This document shows, piece after piece, positions 1-7,189 of a stretch of 16,556 nt of DNA; position 1 is the stretch's first letter, and each line of letters opens with the position of its first letter. A model generated the notes under the pieces. That model saw only the letters and a list, made by a program, of their open reading frames with translations, made no database searches and was not told the DNA's origin. The position numbers were made by a program, and so were the translations under genes. Source of the DNA: CF-13 sp035279665 (GTDB lineage: Bacteria; Chloroflexota; Dormibacteria; CF-121); NCBI GenBank assembly GCA_035279665.1, contig DATEHI010000015.1, positions 1 to 16,556 on the forward strand, written 5' to 3'.

Positions 1-1127
1 GCGCGGACTTCCGTCTTGACCAGCTGACTGCCCACCCAGAACTGCAGGGTGCCCTCCCTCACCAGGATGTCGCAGGCACTGCCGGCATTTCGCATCCCCA
101 CGTTGACCTTCTGGTATCCGACACAGACGATGCCATTGCTCGTCACCTTGCGCGAGACCCAGTAGTCGGCGCCTCGTTCCTGTTCGCGCAGCGGTGTCTC
201 ACCTGCTTTGAAGCGGGTCGCCGGCGTGACGTCGTCGAGCGACCGATGCGGCCGCTGGGTGTTGTAGTAGACCACCCACTCCTCGAGCGCCGCCTGGGCG
301 GTCGTCAGATTCTTGAAGACCTGCTTGGTGTCGAGCTCCAGCCGCAGCGTCTTGTGGAACCGCTCGATCTTCCCCGTGGTGGTCGGCGAGCGCGGCTGGG
401 TGAGGAGGTGGTCGATGCCGTTCTCCCGGCAGATCCGATCAAACAGCACCTCCACCGGCGGCTGGGCGAAGCGGCCGGTGAACACCTTGCCGTTGTCGGT
501 CAGCACCTGGTCCGGGACCCCGTATTGCCGCAGCGCCAGGCTGAATCCCTCACACACCTTGCTGGTCCGCTCCCGATGCATCAGCCGCGCCAAGACACAG
601 AACCGCGAGTGATCGTCCAGTCCGGTCAGCGCCTTGGCCGTGGTGCCATCCGCGAGATGAAAGCCACCGACCACATCCAGCTGCCACAGCTCCATGGCCA
701 CGCCACGCTCCCAGCGTTTCCAGTCCTCCTTTCGCCAGCGCCTTGGAACGGGCTGAATCATCCCAGCCCGGAGCAGACAGCGATAGATCGCAGAGGACGA
801 CGGGGTGGGCGTCACCCCCTTCTTTGCCAGCTCCAGCACCAGCCGATGGGGCCCCCAGAAGGGCTTGGAGCGCCGCAGCTCTAGCACCTGCACCTCGATC
901 AGGGCCGGCAGCTGATGCGGGCAATGAGTCGGCCGGTGCGACCGATCGCCCATCCCTTCCATGCCCTCGCGCTCGTAGCGCGCCAGCCAGGCATGGATCG
1001 TTTGCCGGCTCACCTCCCAATCGCGCGCCACCTCCGTCACCGTGCGCCCGTCGCCGAGGACCGCCATGACCGCCTTGTACCGCTGCTCTCCCACGTCAAC
1101 TCCTTCATGCGTGGGAGTGTCAAGCAT
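1..1127 (-). CDS. IS481-family transposase (3' end outside window)
   Basis: Reading the minus strand from ATG at 1127 gives an unbroken frame of 375 codons to the left edge. The N-terminus carries a helix-turn-helix (TVTEVARDWEVSRQTIHAWL, about residues 24-43) for end binding, then a conserved HRPTHCPHQLP stretch. The integrase core follows: first catalytic Asp in LWQLDVV, second in LTDNGKVF, Glu in TGKIERFHKTL. The second Asp and the Glu are separated by 43 residues, as in IS481 members with a short insertion before the RICRENGI segment. The C-terminal YYNTQRPHRSLDDVTPATRF is typical of rve-family transposases. The protein cuts and joins element ends. An in-frame ATG at 1172 lies within the end repeats and is a less likely start. 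The missing C-terminus is probably short. Confidence 0.9.
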   Translation of the reverse strand, partial: MLDTPTHEGVDVGEQRYKAVMAVLGDGRTVTEVARDWEVSRQTIHAWLARYEREGMEGMGDRSHRPTHCPHQLPALIEVQVLELRRSKPFWGPHRLVLELAKKGVTPTPSSSAIYRCLLRAGMIQPVPRRWRKEDWKRWERGVAMELWQLDVVGGFHLADGTTAKALTGLDDHSRFCVLARLMHRERTSKVCEGFSLALRQYGVPDQVLTDNGKVFTGRFAQPPVEVLFDRICRENGIDHLLTQPRSPTTTGKIERFHKTLRLELDTKQVFKNLTTAQAALEEWVVYYNTQRPHRSLDDVTPATRFKAGETPLREQERGADYWVSRKVTSNGIVCVGYQKVNVGMRNAGSACDILVREGTLQFWVGSQLVKTEVR

Positions 1128-1204
1128 CAGCCGACACCGGTGTAAGGCATCAGCCGAAACTGTGTAAACCATCAGCCGAACCCGTTTTGTCGGGTATCAG
1201 CCGG
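1118..1204. repeat. Four iterated 17-bp sites in the IS481 end
   Basis: Four direct repeats of the form TGTNRRNYATCAGCCGR occur at 1118-1134 (TGTCAAGCATCAGCCGA), 1141-1157 (TGTAAGGCATCAGCCGA), 1163-1179 (TGTAAACCATCAGCCGA) and 1188-1204 (TGTCGGGTATCAGCCGG). Start-to-start spacing is 23, 22 and 25 bp, about two helical turns. They fill the space between the element tip and the transposase, and the first overlaps the transposase start codon. They are probably transposase binding sites, and occupancy could also repress the transposase gene; both roles are inferred. Confidence 0.75.
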
Positions 1205-1222
1205 ACTCGTACATGTCTAGAG

Positions 1223-1295
1223 AGCGGGAGACGAGTCTCGAACTCGCGACCTCAACGTTGGCAACGTTGCGCTCTACCAACTGAGCTACTCCCGC
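1223..1295 (-). tRNA. tRNA-Gly (anticodon GCC)
   Basis: The minus strand folds into a full cloverleaf. The acceptor stem GCGGGAG pairs with CTCCCGC. The D arm is GCTCAGTTGGTAGAGC. The anticodon stem CAACG/CGTTG closes the loop TTGCCAA with anticodon GCC. The T arm is GCGAG-TTCGAGA-CTCGT, with one G-T pair. The discriminator is T and CCA is not encoded, so CCA must be added after transcription. The IS481 end begins 6-9 bp beyond the 3' end of the gene, so any native terminator or 3' trailer has been displaced. Confidence 0.95.
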
Positions 1296-1307
1296 GTTGC
1301 GTCACGC

Positions 1308-1336
1308 ATTATAGCCAGCGCTGATCTCGCGATCGA
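1308..1336 (-). promoter_or_regulatory. Promoter of tRNA-Gly
   Basis: A perfect -10 hexamer TATAAT reads on the minus strand at 1313-1308, 12 nt before the tRNA 5' end. A weak -35 (TCGATC, 3 of 6 matches) lies at 1336-1331 after a 17-nt spacer. The position fits a short 5' leader before the mature tRNA. Confidence 0.65.
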
Positions 1337-1424
1337 CTGGATCTAGAGTCCGGCCGAACTCGGCGTTACCGCCGCGCAGCGGCTCCGTCACACAGCCGCA
1401 GGAAAGGCTGTAAGACTCCGGCGC

Positions 1425-1430
1425 TATCAC
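1425..1430 (+). promoter_or_regulatory. Possible -10 element of the M23 peptidase gene
   Basis: TATCAC lies 7 nt before the ATG at 1438 and no Shine-Dalgarno sequence is close to the start. This would give a leaderless mRNA, as seems common in this window. The last base departs from the consensus and no good -35 is visible, so this is weak. The rest of 1296-1437 holds the tRNA promoter and nothing else I can identify. Confidence 0.3.
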
Positions 1431-1437
1431 TGGCTCG

Positions 1438-2730
1438 ATGGGTCTGAGGGGGACCGCCTTCCGCTTGCTCGTGGCGGGAGGCGTGGGAGTCAGCCTTTTG
1501 CTCGCCACCGCCGTGCCGACGGCCGCCGATGACTACTCCGACGCCCAGGCCCGCCTCCAGATCATCAACAAGCTGAAGGGGGTCCTCAGGGACAACCTCC
1601 AGAAAGCCGAGGCCCAGGAGATTGCGTTGCAGCAGCAACTCCAGGAGACCCGCGACACCATCAACCAGACAATCGACAAGATCGCTGCCACCGAGCGGCG
1701 GATCGCCGAGCTGGAGCGCCAGATCGCCGCGCTCGACGCCCAGATCGCCGAAGAGCAGCAAGAACTTCGCAAGACCAAGGCCGAGTACGCCACTTTCGTC
1801 CGGAGCGTCTACAAAAGCGACTCGAACCCTCTCGCCCAGCTGCTCGCAGCCCCCGACTTCCAGGGCTTCCTCAACCGGGCCGTGGCCATCGAGCACCTGA
1901 CCTACCTTTCTAACCGGCTGATGGACCACATCCGCCAGGTCGACCTCCTGCTGCACAACCAGCAGGAAGGGGTGATCAGCAAGAAGAAAGAAGCTGACAA
2001 GGATCGCGCGGACCTCGTCGACCAGAAAACCGCGCTGCTCGCGCAGCAGGCGCATCAGCAAGACCTCGAGAACCGGCTGCGCCAGAGCATCACCCAGGTG
2101 AAGTGGGAGTTGGTGGCCATCAATGGCCAGTCGGCGGCCCTTGCGCAACGGATCGCGGACATGGAAGTCGCCCGCCAGGACCAGCTGATCGCAGAGGCGG
2201 AGCAAGCCGCCTGGCAGCAGGCCCAGTTCTGGATGCAGCACAACCTCTTCACGTTGCCCAGCGCCGGTGCGAACCATTCGACGAAGTACCTGCTGATCTG
2301 GCCGCTGCAGCAGGGCAGCATCACACTGGTCTTCGGCCCCTGCAGTCAGGCGTTCGAGCCGCCCGGCTTTGGCTATCCGCACTTCCATACTGGGGTCGAC
2401 GTCGCCTACAACCAGGGCACCCCAATCCTCGCCGCCGATGACGGCGTCGTGGTAGCGGCTGGTTCCAGCGTCGTCAACGGCCAGCTGGTCGGCTACGGCA
2501 ACTACATCATCGTCGCGCACCGCAATAACTTCTTCTCGCTCTACGGCCACCTGCTGGGCTTCCAGGTCAAAGCCGGCGACAGCGTGCACCAGGGCCAGCT
2601 GATCGGTTACGAGGGGTCGACCGGCAACTCCACCGGTCCACATGTCCACTTCGAGTACCGATACGGCGGCCAGCCGACCAATCCCCTCCCCTACTTGCCG
2701 CCGAACGGCCCCAACAATTTCAGCCAGTAA
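1438..2730 (+). CDS. Secreted coiled-coil M23 (LytM) metallopeptidase, EnvC-like
   Basis: The 430-residue product starts with a Sec signal peptide: basic MGLRGTAFR, hydrophobic LLVAGGVGVSLLLATAV, cleavage near TAA at about residue 30. A long Gln/Glu-rich heptad region (about 35-130) and a second helical region (about 160-260) form coiled coils as in EnvC and similar cell-wall hydrolase factors. The C-terminal LytM domain (about 290-420) has the complete zinc site: H317 and D321 in HTGVD, and H404 in HVHFE. The catalytic His residues H371 (LYGHL) and H402 are also present, so unlike E. coli EnvC it should be an active endopeptidase. It probably cuts peptide crosslinks in peptidoglycan during division or growth. 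No ftsEX lies next to it. Start chosen for the signal peptide. Gene ends facing the mrfAB operon. Confidence 0.88.
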   Translation: MGLRGTAFRLLVAGGVGVSLLLATAVPTAADDYSDAQARLQIINKLKGVLRDNLQKAEAQEIALQQQLQETRDTINQTIDKIAATERRIAELERQIAALDAQIAEEQQELRKTKAEYATFVRSVYKSDSNPLAQLLAAPDFQGFLNRAVAIEHLTYLSNRLMDHIRQVDLLLHNQQEGVISKKKEADKDRADLVDQKTALLAQQAHQQDLENRLRQSITQVKWELVAINGQSAALAQRIADMEVARQDQLIAEAEQAAWQQAQFWMQHNLFTLPSAGANHSTKYLLIWPLQQGSITLVFGPCSQAFEPPGFGYPHFHTGVDVAYNQGTPILAADDGVVVAAGSSVVNGQLVGYGNYIIVAHRNNFFSLYGHLLGFQVKAGDSVHQGQLIGYEGSTGNSTGPHVHFEYRYGGQPTNPLPYLPPNGPNNFSQ

Positions 2731-2737
2731 GGCGGGC

Positions 2738-2765
2738 GTAACGGGCTGGGCCGCGATGCCGTTAC
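2738..2765 (+). terminator. Inverted repeat after the M23 gene
   Basis: GTAACGG (2738-2744) and CCGTTAC (2759-2765) are perfect 7-bp complements around a 14-nt GC-rich loop, 8 nt after the stop codon. There is no T tract, so intrinsic termination is uncertain. Confidence 0.35.
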
Positions 2766-2863
2766 CTCCTCGAAGGGTATGAAGATATTGCAATTCGGTC
2801 GCCGCACTGGACTGCAGCTCTGGGCTTCCTGGGGATCCATCGCCGTCACGCTGACGCGCCTAG

Positions 2864-2881
2864 CGGTCTAACGGCAGACCG
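2864..2881. terminator. Hairpin between the convergent M23 and mrfB genes
   Basis: CGGTCT (2864-2869) and AGACCG (2876-2881) form a perfect 6-bp stem with a 6-nt loop, 8 bp beyond the mrfB stop. It could serve both converging genes. No T tract follows on either strand. The remainder of 2731-2888 shows no gene. Confidence 0.35.
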
Positions 2882-2888
2882 GGCCGCC

Positions 2889-4121
2889 TCAGCCCGCACA
2901 TAGAAGGTTGAGGGAATCCGGGCCCGGATTCAGCCGGCGGTCCAGCCGCTGCATGCGGCGCTCCAAATCCGCCCTCCATTGCAGGTTGGGCACGGTCGCC
3001 AGCGCCAGCAGGCGCAGCGCGTCGCCCACGACGCGTCGAGCCGCGTTGAAGTCCCGTGCATGGTGCTCGAGGAGCTTCGCCAGCTCGATCGCGACCGGAT
3101 AGGGGTACGACTGAGTGCGCCAGCACTCTTCCAGCACCGATCGGGCCTCTTCCCATTGTCCCTGCCGCCGGAGCAGGCGCGCCAGTCGCAAGCCGAGCGC
3201 CCCGCCCATCACCGGCGACGTCCCCTTTGGACGTCGCTGCCAGAGCTGCCGATATTCATCGATCGCCTGGCCGTGGAAGCCACGCACCTCTAAAAAGCGA
3301 GCGCGCCCGAATCGATCGAGCGGATGAAGATCGTCGGAACCCCGAAGCACCGCCTCGAAGCGCGCAAGCAACAGCGCCATCGACACCACGTCCTGCCGGT
3401 TATGGGTGAAGACCGGATTCAGGACACGGGGATCGCCATCGCGCAGCCAGGCAAAGTACCGGCTCGGGATCAAACTGCCGGGCAGGTCATCCGCGCGATG
3501 CAGGTCGAGCACGGCCTGCTCAATGGTTTGCAGTGCGCAGTCCGGGAGGCGCGGCCGGAAAATGCGGCGGGCCAGCGTGAGGAGGTCGAAGTGCGGCGGC
3601 GACGGCCACGCCGCACGCCGCATCACGAGCCGGGTCTGCAACAGCGGCCAGTCGAAGCAGCGGCCGTTGTAGCTGACCAGCACGCCGGCGTCGCTCACGC
3701 ACTGGCCGACCGCCCAGAGCAGTGCGTTCTCCTGGTTGAAGTCGCGAAGAAAGAACTGGGCCAGGGTCAGACCGCCCGCCTCGCGCCAGGCCAGACCGAC
3801 CAGGAATGCGACGGTGCCCGTGCCGCCGGATAGGCCGGTCGTTTCCGTGTCGAGGAACAGCGGTCGTCGCAGATCGCCGGGTGCGAGCCCGAGACACGTG
3901 GAGAGCGCCTCCACTTCCTGGTCACCGTTGTCCGGAAACCATTCGCGGCGCACGACGACTGGGCCGAAGGGCGTCGCTTCTTCGCTGCAGTTGGCCGGCA
4001 GCCTGTTGAAGGCGCCCCCACCCGGCCCGCTCCCAGACGGCGATGGAGACTGAATGGAAACCTTGGGGCGCGCCGTGATGGCAGCGATCCGCTCGCGCAG
4101 CGCCACGAGGTCGGCGGTCAA
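2889..4121 (-). CDS. mrfB: MrfB-like DEDDh exonuclease (YprB family)
   Basis: The 410-residue protein is a predicted 3'-5' exonuclease of the RNase H-like fold. After a Pro/Ser/Gly-rich N-terminal linker (about 20-40), the DEDDh motifs are all visible: FLDTETTG (Asp and Glu near 91 and 93), the NGRCFDWPLL Asp, and HNRQD with His and Asp. The C-terminal part is helical and repeat-like (GQAIDEYRQLW, GQWEEARSVLEECW), matching the TPR-like tail of MrfB; length is close to the B. subtilis protein (about 410). MrfA and MrfB act together in repair of mitomycin C damage in B. subtilis, independent of UvrABC. Here the gene directly follows mrfA. The frame is open far upstream, but that part lies inside mrfA. 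I chose TTG at 4121 because it overlaps the mrfA TGA (sequence TTGA), implying translational coupling. Confidence 0.85.
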   Translation of the reverse strand: MTADLVALRERIAAITARPKVSIQSPSPSGSGPGGGAFNRLPANCSEEATPFGPVVVRREWFPDNGDQEVEALSTCLGLAPGDLRRPLFLDTETTGLSGGTGTVAFLVGLAWREAGGLTLAQFFLRDFNQENALLWAVGQCVSDAGVLVSYNGRCFDWPLLQTRLVMRRAAWPSPPHFDLLTLARRIFRPRLPDCALQTIEQAVLDLHRADDLPGSLIPSRYFAWLRDGDPRVLNPVFTHNRQDVVSMALLLARFEAVLRGSDDLHPLDRFGRARFLEVRGFHGQAIDEYRQLWQRRPKGTSPVMGGALGLRLARLLRRQGQWEEARSVLEECWRTQSYPYPVAIELAKLLEHHARDFNAARRVVGDALRLLALATVPNLQWRADLERRMQRLDRRLNPGPDSLNLLCAG

Positions 4122-6394
4122 CGAGCCGGCGCGGGATCTAGCGCGGCCAGTTCGAGCAGCCGCAAGGCGACCGCCTTCCCCTCCTCCCCCACCTCCAGCG
4201 CCGGGCCAACGCAGGATGGGCAGCCGCTCTCGCAGCCGCATTGCGACACGAGGTCGTGCGCGGCTGCCATCACGGCGCCTGCTGTTTCGAACAGACGCGC
4301 GCTCATCCCCACGCCGCCGGGGTAGCGCTCGTAGACGAAAACCGCTGGCGTCCCGGTGTGCGGCGCACGCGTCTCCGCATAAGCGCCGAGGTCCCGAACA
4401 TCGCACATCAGGAATAGACAGGCCACTTGCGTCACCACGTTCGCCAGCCCCTGCAGGCCCCCCTGCATCGCGGCGCGCGGAAACTGTCGGGCCACCTCGG
4501 TAGGGATCTCGAGCCAGAACGCGGTTGTGTGCAATTGCTGTTCGGGCAGGCTGATGGGACCTGACCCGACGTTCTCGTGGGTATGGAAGCGGATCTTCTT
4601 GAAGATGGTGGGCAGCGCCGTGACCCGCACCTCACCGTGGTGGATTGCGAGCGGCTCCGCCAGCCGGCTCTGCAACGTCTCGAGCACCTTGATGCTGACC
4701 GCCAGGTTGGCGTCGGTGTAGTAATCGACCTTGACCGGCCGTACGTAGGCCTTCTTCTCCTCCCAGTCGAGCCGGTCGACGTGGTACTGCAAGCCTTCGT
4801 GCAGATAGATCGCCTCCTCGTGCAAGAAGACTGGCGCCGAGAACTGATCCATCTCGCCGACGACACTGGCCCCTCGGGTGACATCGACGATGACGACGTT
4901 GTCCGCGTTCGCGCTGCGCAGGCTCACGCCCTCGGCGGGAAACGCGTCCGCGCTCCAGTGCCAGGTATCGCCCGCCTGGTGGACGGCACCGTCCTCTTCC
5001 AGGATGCGGAGCAGTTCCGCCACCGGCGCCTCGCCGAACGGTTCCCCCTGCGAGAGCGGCAGTTCGAAGGTCGCCGCCTGCAGATGCGCGCTGAGGATCA
5101 GCAGGTTGTCGGGGTCGATCAGCCCCTGTTCCGGGTCTCTTCCAAGGAAGTATTCGGGATGATGGACGAGGTACTGATCGAGCGGGCTGCTCGAGGCCAC
5201 ATAGACTGCGGCCGCGGCTCCCCGACGCCTCCCCGCACGTCCGATCTGCTGCCAGGCGCTGGCGATCGTCCCCGGGTATCCACAGAGAATGGCCGCGTCC
5301 AGGTGCCCAATGTCGATCCCGAGCTCGAGCGCATTGGTGCTGACCACGCCGCGTACCGATCCGTCGCGCAGCCCGTGCTCGATCTCGCGCCGCTGCAATG
5401 GCAGGTATCCCCCGCGATAGCCGCGGATCGCCCCGGTCTTGCCGAGTCGGTTGGCGAGCGATTGCTGCAGATAGCTGAGGAGGATCTCCACCTGGAGTCG
5501 GGTACGGCCGAAGACAATGGTTTGTACGCCGTCGCGCAGAAAGGCCTCCGCAATCCGCTGACTCTCGAGCGTCGACGAGCGCCGGATGCCGAGCTCGCGA
5601 TTGATGACCGGGGGGTTGTAAAACAGCAGCCGCTTGGGTCCGCTCGGCGCCCCATTGTCGTCGACCAGCGTCATCACGCGGCCCGTCAGCCGCTCCGCCA
5701 GCTCTTTCGGGTTGGCGATCGTCGCCGAGCAACAGATCACAACCGGGTGGCTGTCGTAGAAGGCGCAGACGCGCCACAAGCGGCGCAGCACGTTGGCGAG
5801 ATGGCTGCCGAAGACGCCACGGTAGGCATGCAGCTCGTCGATCACGACGTAGCGGAGATTGGCGAAGAGCTTCACCCAGCGGGTGTGGTGGGGCAGTACG
5901 CCGGTGTGCAGCATGTCGGGATTGGTGACCACGATGTGGCCTGCCTGACGAATCGCCTGGCGGGCGCTCACCGGTGTGTCGCCGTCGTAGGTGTAGGTCT
6001 TGAGATCGACCCTCAGCTCGCCAACCAGACCATGGAGCTCGGCCAGCTGGTCCTGCGCCAATGCCTTGGTCGGAAACAGGTACAGGGCCCGCGCCTCGGG
6101 GTCCTTGAGCATCGCCTGCAAGACCGGCAGGTTGTAGCAGGCCGTCTTTCCTGAGGCGGTCGGTGTGACAACGACGAGGTCTTTGCCGGCCAGCGCGAGG
6201 GCGGTTGCCTCCGCCTGGTGGGTGTAGAGGCGGTTGATGCCGCGGGCGGCGAGCGCTTGCCCCAGGCGGGAATCGAGCGAATCTGGAAAGGCGGCGTAGC
6301 GGGCCTGCCGGGCCGGCAGGGTGTGGTCGAGCGTCAGATGCTGGCGGAACTCATCCTGAACGAGAAGTCGATCCAGCGCCATCTCGACCGACAT
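4118..6394 (-). CDS. mrfA: MrfA-like DEAD/DEAH-type helicase with C-terminal Cys cluster
   Basis: The 758-residue product is an SF2 DNA helicase. Visible motifs are the Q motif (LYTHQ, Gln60), motif I TPTASGKT (77-84), motif II DELH (186-189), motif III CSATIAN, and motif VI QQIGRAGRRRG. The C-terminal DUF1998/MZB region ends with four Cys in QCGCESGCPSCVGP, the metal-binding cluster of MrfA. Length agrees with B. subtilis MrfA (about 750). It is a 3'-5' translocating helicase family that works with the nuclease MrfB on mitomycin C lesions. Start at ATG 6394; the second Met, residue 5, is possible. The mRNA is probably leaderless, since the -10 lies only 8 nt upstream. A perfect LexA box sits in the promoter, so DNA damage induction is expected. 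The stop overlaps the mrfB start. Confidence 0.92.
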   Translation of the reverse strand: MSVEMALDRLLVQDEFRQHLTLDHTLPARQARYAAFPDSLDSRLGQALAARGINRLYTHQAEATALALAGKDLVVVTPTASGKTACYNLPVLQAMLKDPEARALYLFPTKALAQDQLAELHGLVGELRVDLKTYTYDGDTPVSARQAIRQAGHIVVTNPDMLHTGVLPHHTRWVKLFANLRYVVIDELHAYRGVFGSHLANVLRRLWRVCAFYDSHPVVICCSATIANPKELAERLTGRVMTLVDDNGAPSGPKRLLFYNPPVINRELGIRRSSTLESQRIAEAFLRDGVQTIVFGRTRLQVEILLSYLQQSLANRLGKTGAIRGYRGGYLPLQRREIEHGLRDGSVRGVVSTNALELGIDIGHLDAAILCGYPGTIASAWQQIGRAGRRRGAAAAVYVASSSPLDQYLVHHPEYFLGRDPEQGLIDPDNLLILSAHLQAATFELPLSQGEPFGEAPVAELLRILEEDGAVHQAGDTWHWSADAFPAEGVSLRSANADNVVIVDVTRGASVVGEMDQFSAPVFLHEEAIYLHEGLQYHVDRLDWEEKKAYVRPVKVDYYTDANLAVSIKVLETLQSRLAEPLAIHHGEVRVTALPTIFKKIRFHTHENVGSGPISLPEQQLHTTAFWLEIPTEVARQFPRAAMQGGLQGLANVVTQVACLFLMCDVRDLGAYAETRAPHTGTPAVFVYERYPGGVGMSARLFETAGAVMAAAHDLVSQCGCESGCPSCVGPALEVGEEGKAVALRLLELAALDPAPAR

Positions 6395-6402
6395 GTCCGA
6401 GC

Positions 6403-6431
6403 ATCTTAGCGAACATATGTTCGTGACGCAA
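6403..6431 (-). promoter_or_regulatory. mrfAB promoter with LexA box in the spacer
   Basis: On the minus strand, -35 TTGCGT (6431-6426) and -10 TAAGAT (6408-6403, 4 of 6 consensus) are separated by exactly 17 nt. Only 8 nt lie between the -10 and the ATG, so transcription should start at or next to the start codon. The LexA box fills nearly the whole spacer. Confidence 0.65.
6410..6423. promoter_or_regulatory. LexA (SOS) operator, perfect palindrome
   Basis: CGAACATATGTTCG is a perfect 14-bp palindrome. It matches the gram-positive and actinobacterial SOS box CGAAC-N4-GTTCG at every fixed position. It sits between the -35 and -10 of mrfAB, 15 nt before the start codon, where bound LexA would block RNA polymerase. 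The neighbouring PIG-L gene ends toward it, so it can only control mrfAB. Confidence 0.85.
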
Positions 6432-6445
6432 GCCCCACCCTTCCA

Positions 6446-6458
6446 TCCCCTGGGGGGA
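6446..6458 (-). terminator. Short GC hairpin after the PIG-L gene
   Basis: TCCCC (6446-6450) pairs with GGGGA (6454-6458) around a 3-nt loop, 14 bp beyond the PIG-L stop and before the mrfAB promoter. The stem is short and there is no T tract, so this is a weak terminator candidate. Confidence 0.25.
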
Positions 6459-6472
6459 GGGACCTCGTCAGG

Positions 6473-7189
6473 TCAGTCGTGCAGCCTGAAGTACTTGAAG
6501 CCTTCCGCGATGGGAAAGCCCTGGCCCTTGGCCATCTCGGTGGCCCGCTCCCGGATCGTCTGCTCGAGCTCCGACCAGTCACCGACCTGGCTCTTGTGCT
6601 CGCGGAGAGCCTCGATCTTGAGGTCGATGGTGTCGCTGATGTCGACCCAGGCATCGGGCTCGTTTGACCCCGTCAGGTAGATCTCCTTCACCTGGTGAGG
6701 CTCGAGACCCTCATCGAGCAACTCCGGGAAGACGAGCCGGGTGTCGGATCCCGGGATGATCGCGTCCAGGGTTGCCTCGCCGGCAGCACGATGGTCCGGA
6801 TGATTGATATAGCGCTGCCCGGTCCAGCGGCGCGTGGGGTCGGGCGCCACGACGACGTCAGGCTTGGTCCGCCGGATCCAGCGCGTGATCTGCCGGCGCA
6901 AATCGAGCGTCGGCATCAGCGACCCGTCGTCGTAGCCGAGGAAGAACACGTCCTTCACGCCCAGCTTCATTGCCGCCGCCCGCTGCTCGGCGTGGCGGAT
7001 CTGGGCCAGGCGCTCGGCCGTCATCGCCGGGTCGCTGCTGCCACGGTTGCCATCGGTGAGGATCAGGTAGGTGACCTGCCGGCCCTCTTTCGCCCACCGC
7101 GCCACGGTGCCGGCGGCACCGAACTCGGCGTCATCCGGATGTGCCATCACCACGAGCACGCGGTCAAGACCGTTCGGCGAGTCCGCCAT
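6473..7189 (-). CDS. PIG-L/LmbE family N-acetylglucosamine deacetylase
   Basis: The 238-residue cytoplasmic enzyme carries the zinc and catalytic signature AHPDDAEFG (His17, Asp19, Asp20) and the later zinc His in NHPDHRAAG. A Rossmann-like order of strands matches the PIG-L fold. The family includes MshB, BshB and Mca, which remove acetyl groups from GlcNAc conjugates or cleave thiol conjugates in mycothiol and bacillithiol metabolism. The exact substrate cannot be read from the sequence. The frame opens earlier at GTG 7270, but that part lies in the upstream gene. ATG at 7189 gives the expected N-terminus just before RVLVVMAHPDD and overlaps the upstream TGA (TGATG), so the gene is translationally coupled to the rhodanese-ThiF gene. 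A shared role in sulfur or thiol chemistry is possible but inferred. Confidence 0.87.
   Translation of the reverse strand: MADSPNGLDRVLVVMAHPDDAEFGAAGTVARWAKEGRQVTYLILTDGNRGSSDPAMTAERLAQIRHAEQRAAAMKLGVKDVFFLGYDDGSLMPTLDLRRQITRWIRRTKPDVVVAPDPTRRWTGQRYINHPDHRAAGEATLDAIIPGSDTRLVFPELLDEGLEPHQVKEIYLTGSNEPDAWVDISDTIDLKIEALREHKSQVGDWSELEQTIRERATEMAKGQGFPIAEGFKYFRLHD

Larger units (their letters stand above)
1..1216 (-). mobile_element. IS481-family insertion sequence, partial (one end plus most of the transposase)
   Basis: The element is recognised from its DDE transposase of IS481 type and from the iterated end sequence upstream of the transposase start. Only the end next to the transposase N-terminus is in the window; the other end lies beyond position 1. 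The exact tip is uncertain. IS481-type ends often begin TGT, which would put the tip at the ACA ending at 1213. If the target was CTAG, which I recall as the preferred target of the founding IS481, the tip would be at 1216 next to CTAG at 1217-1220. The element stops a few bases short of a tRNA-Gly gene and does not damage it. No frameshift or stop is seen in the visible transposase, so the copy may be active. Confidence 0.8.

Noticed and set aside
550..1020. 156-codon minus-strand frame inside the insertion sequence
   Set aside because: It is out of frame with the transposase that runs from 1127 to the left edge and contains the DDE core.
1366..2793. 475-codon open frame on the minus strand across the M23 gene
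   Set aside because: It is antisense to a gene with clear signal peptide and LytM motifs, its sequence is low-complexity Leu/Val/Gly-rich without a recognisable domain, and it reflects the GC bias of the coding strand.
4577..6154. 525-codon open frame on the plus strand
   Set aside because: Antisense to mrfA, whose helicase motifs are all intact; no domain is recognisable in the antisense product.
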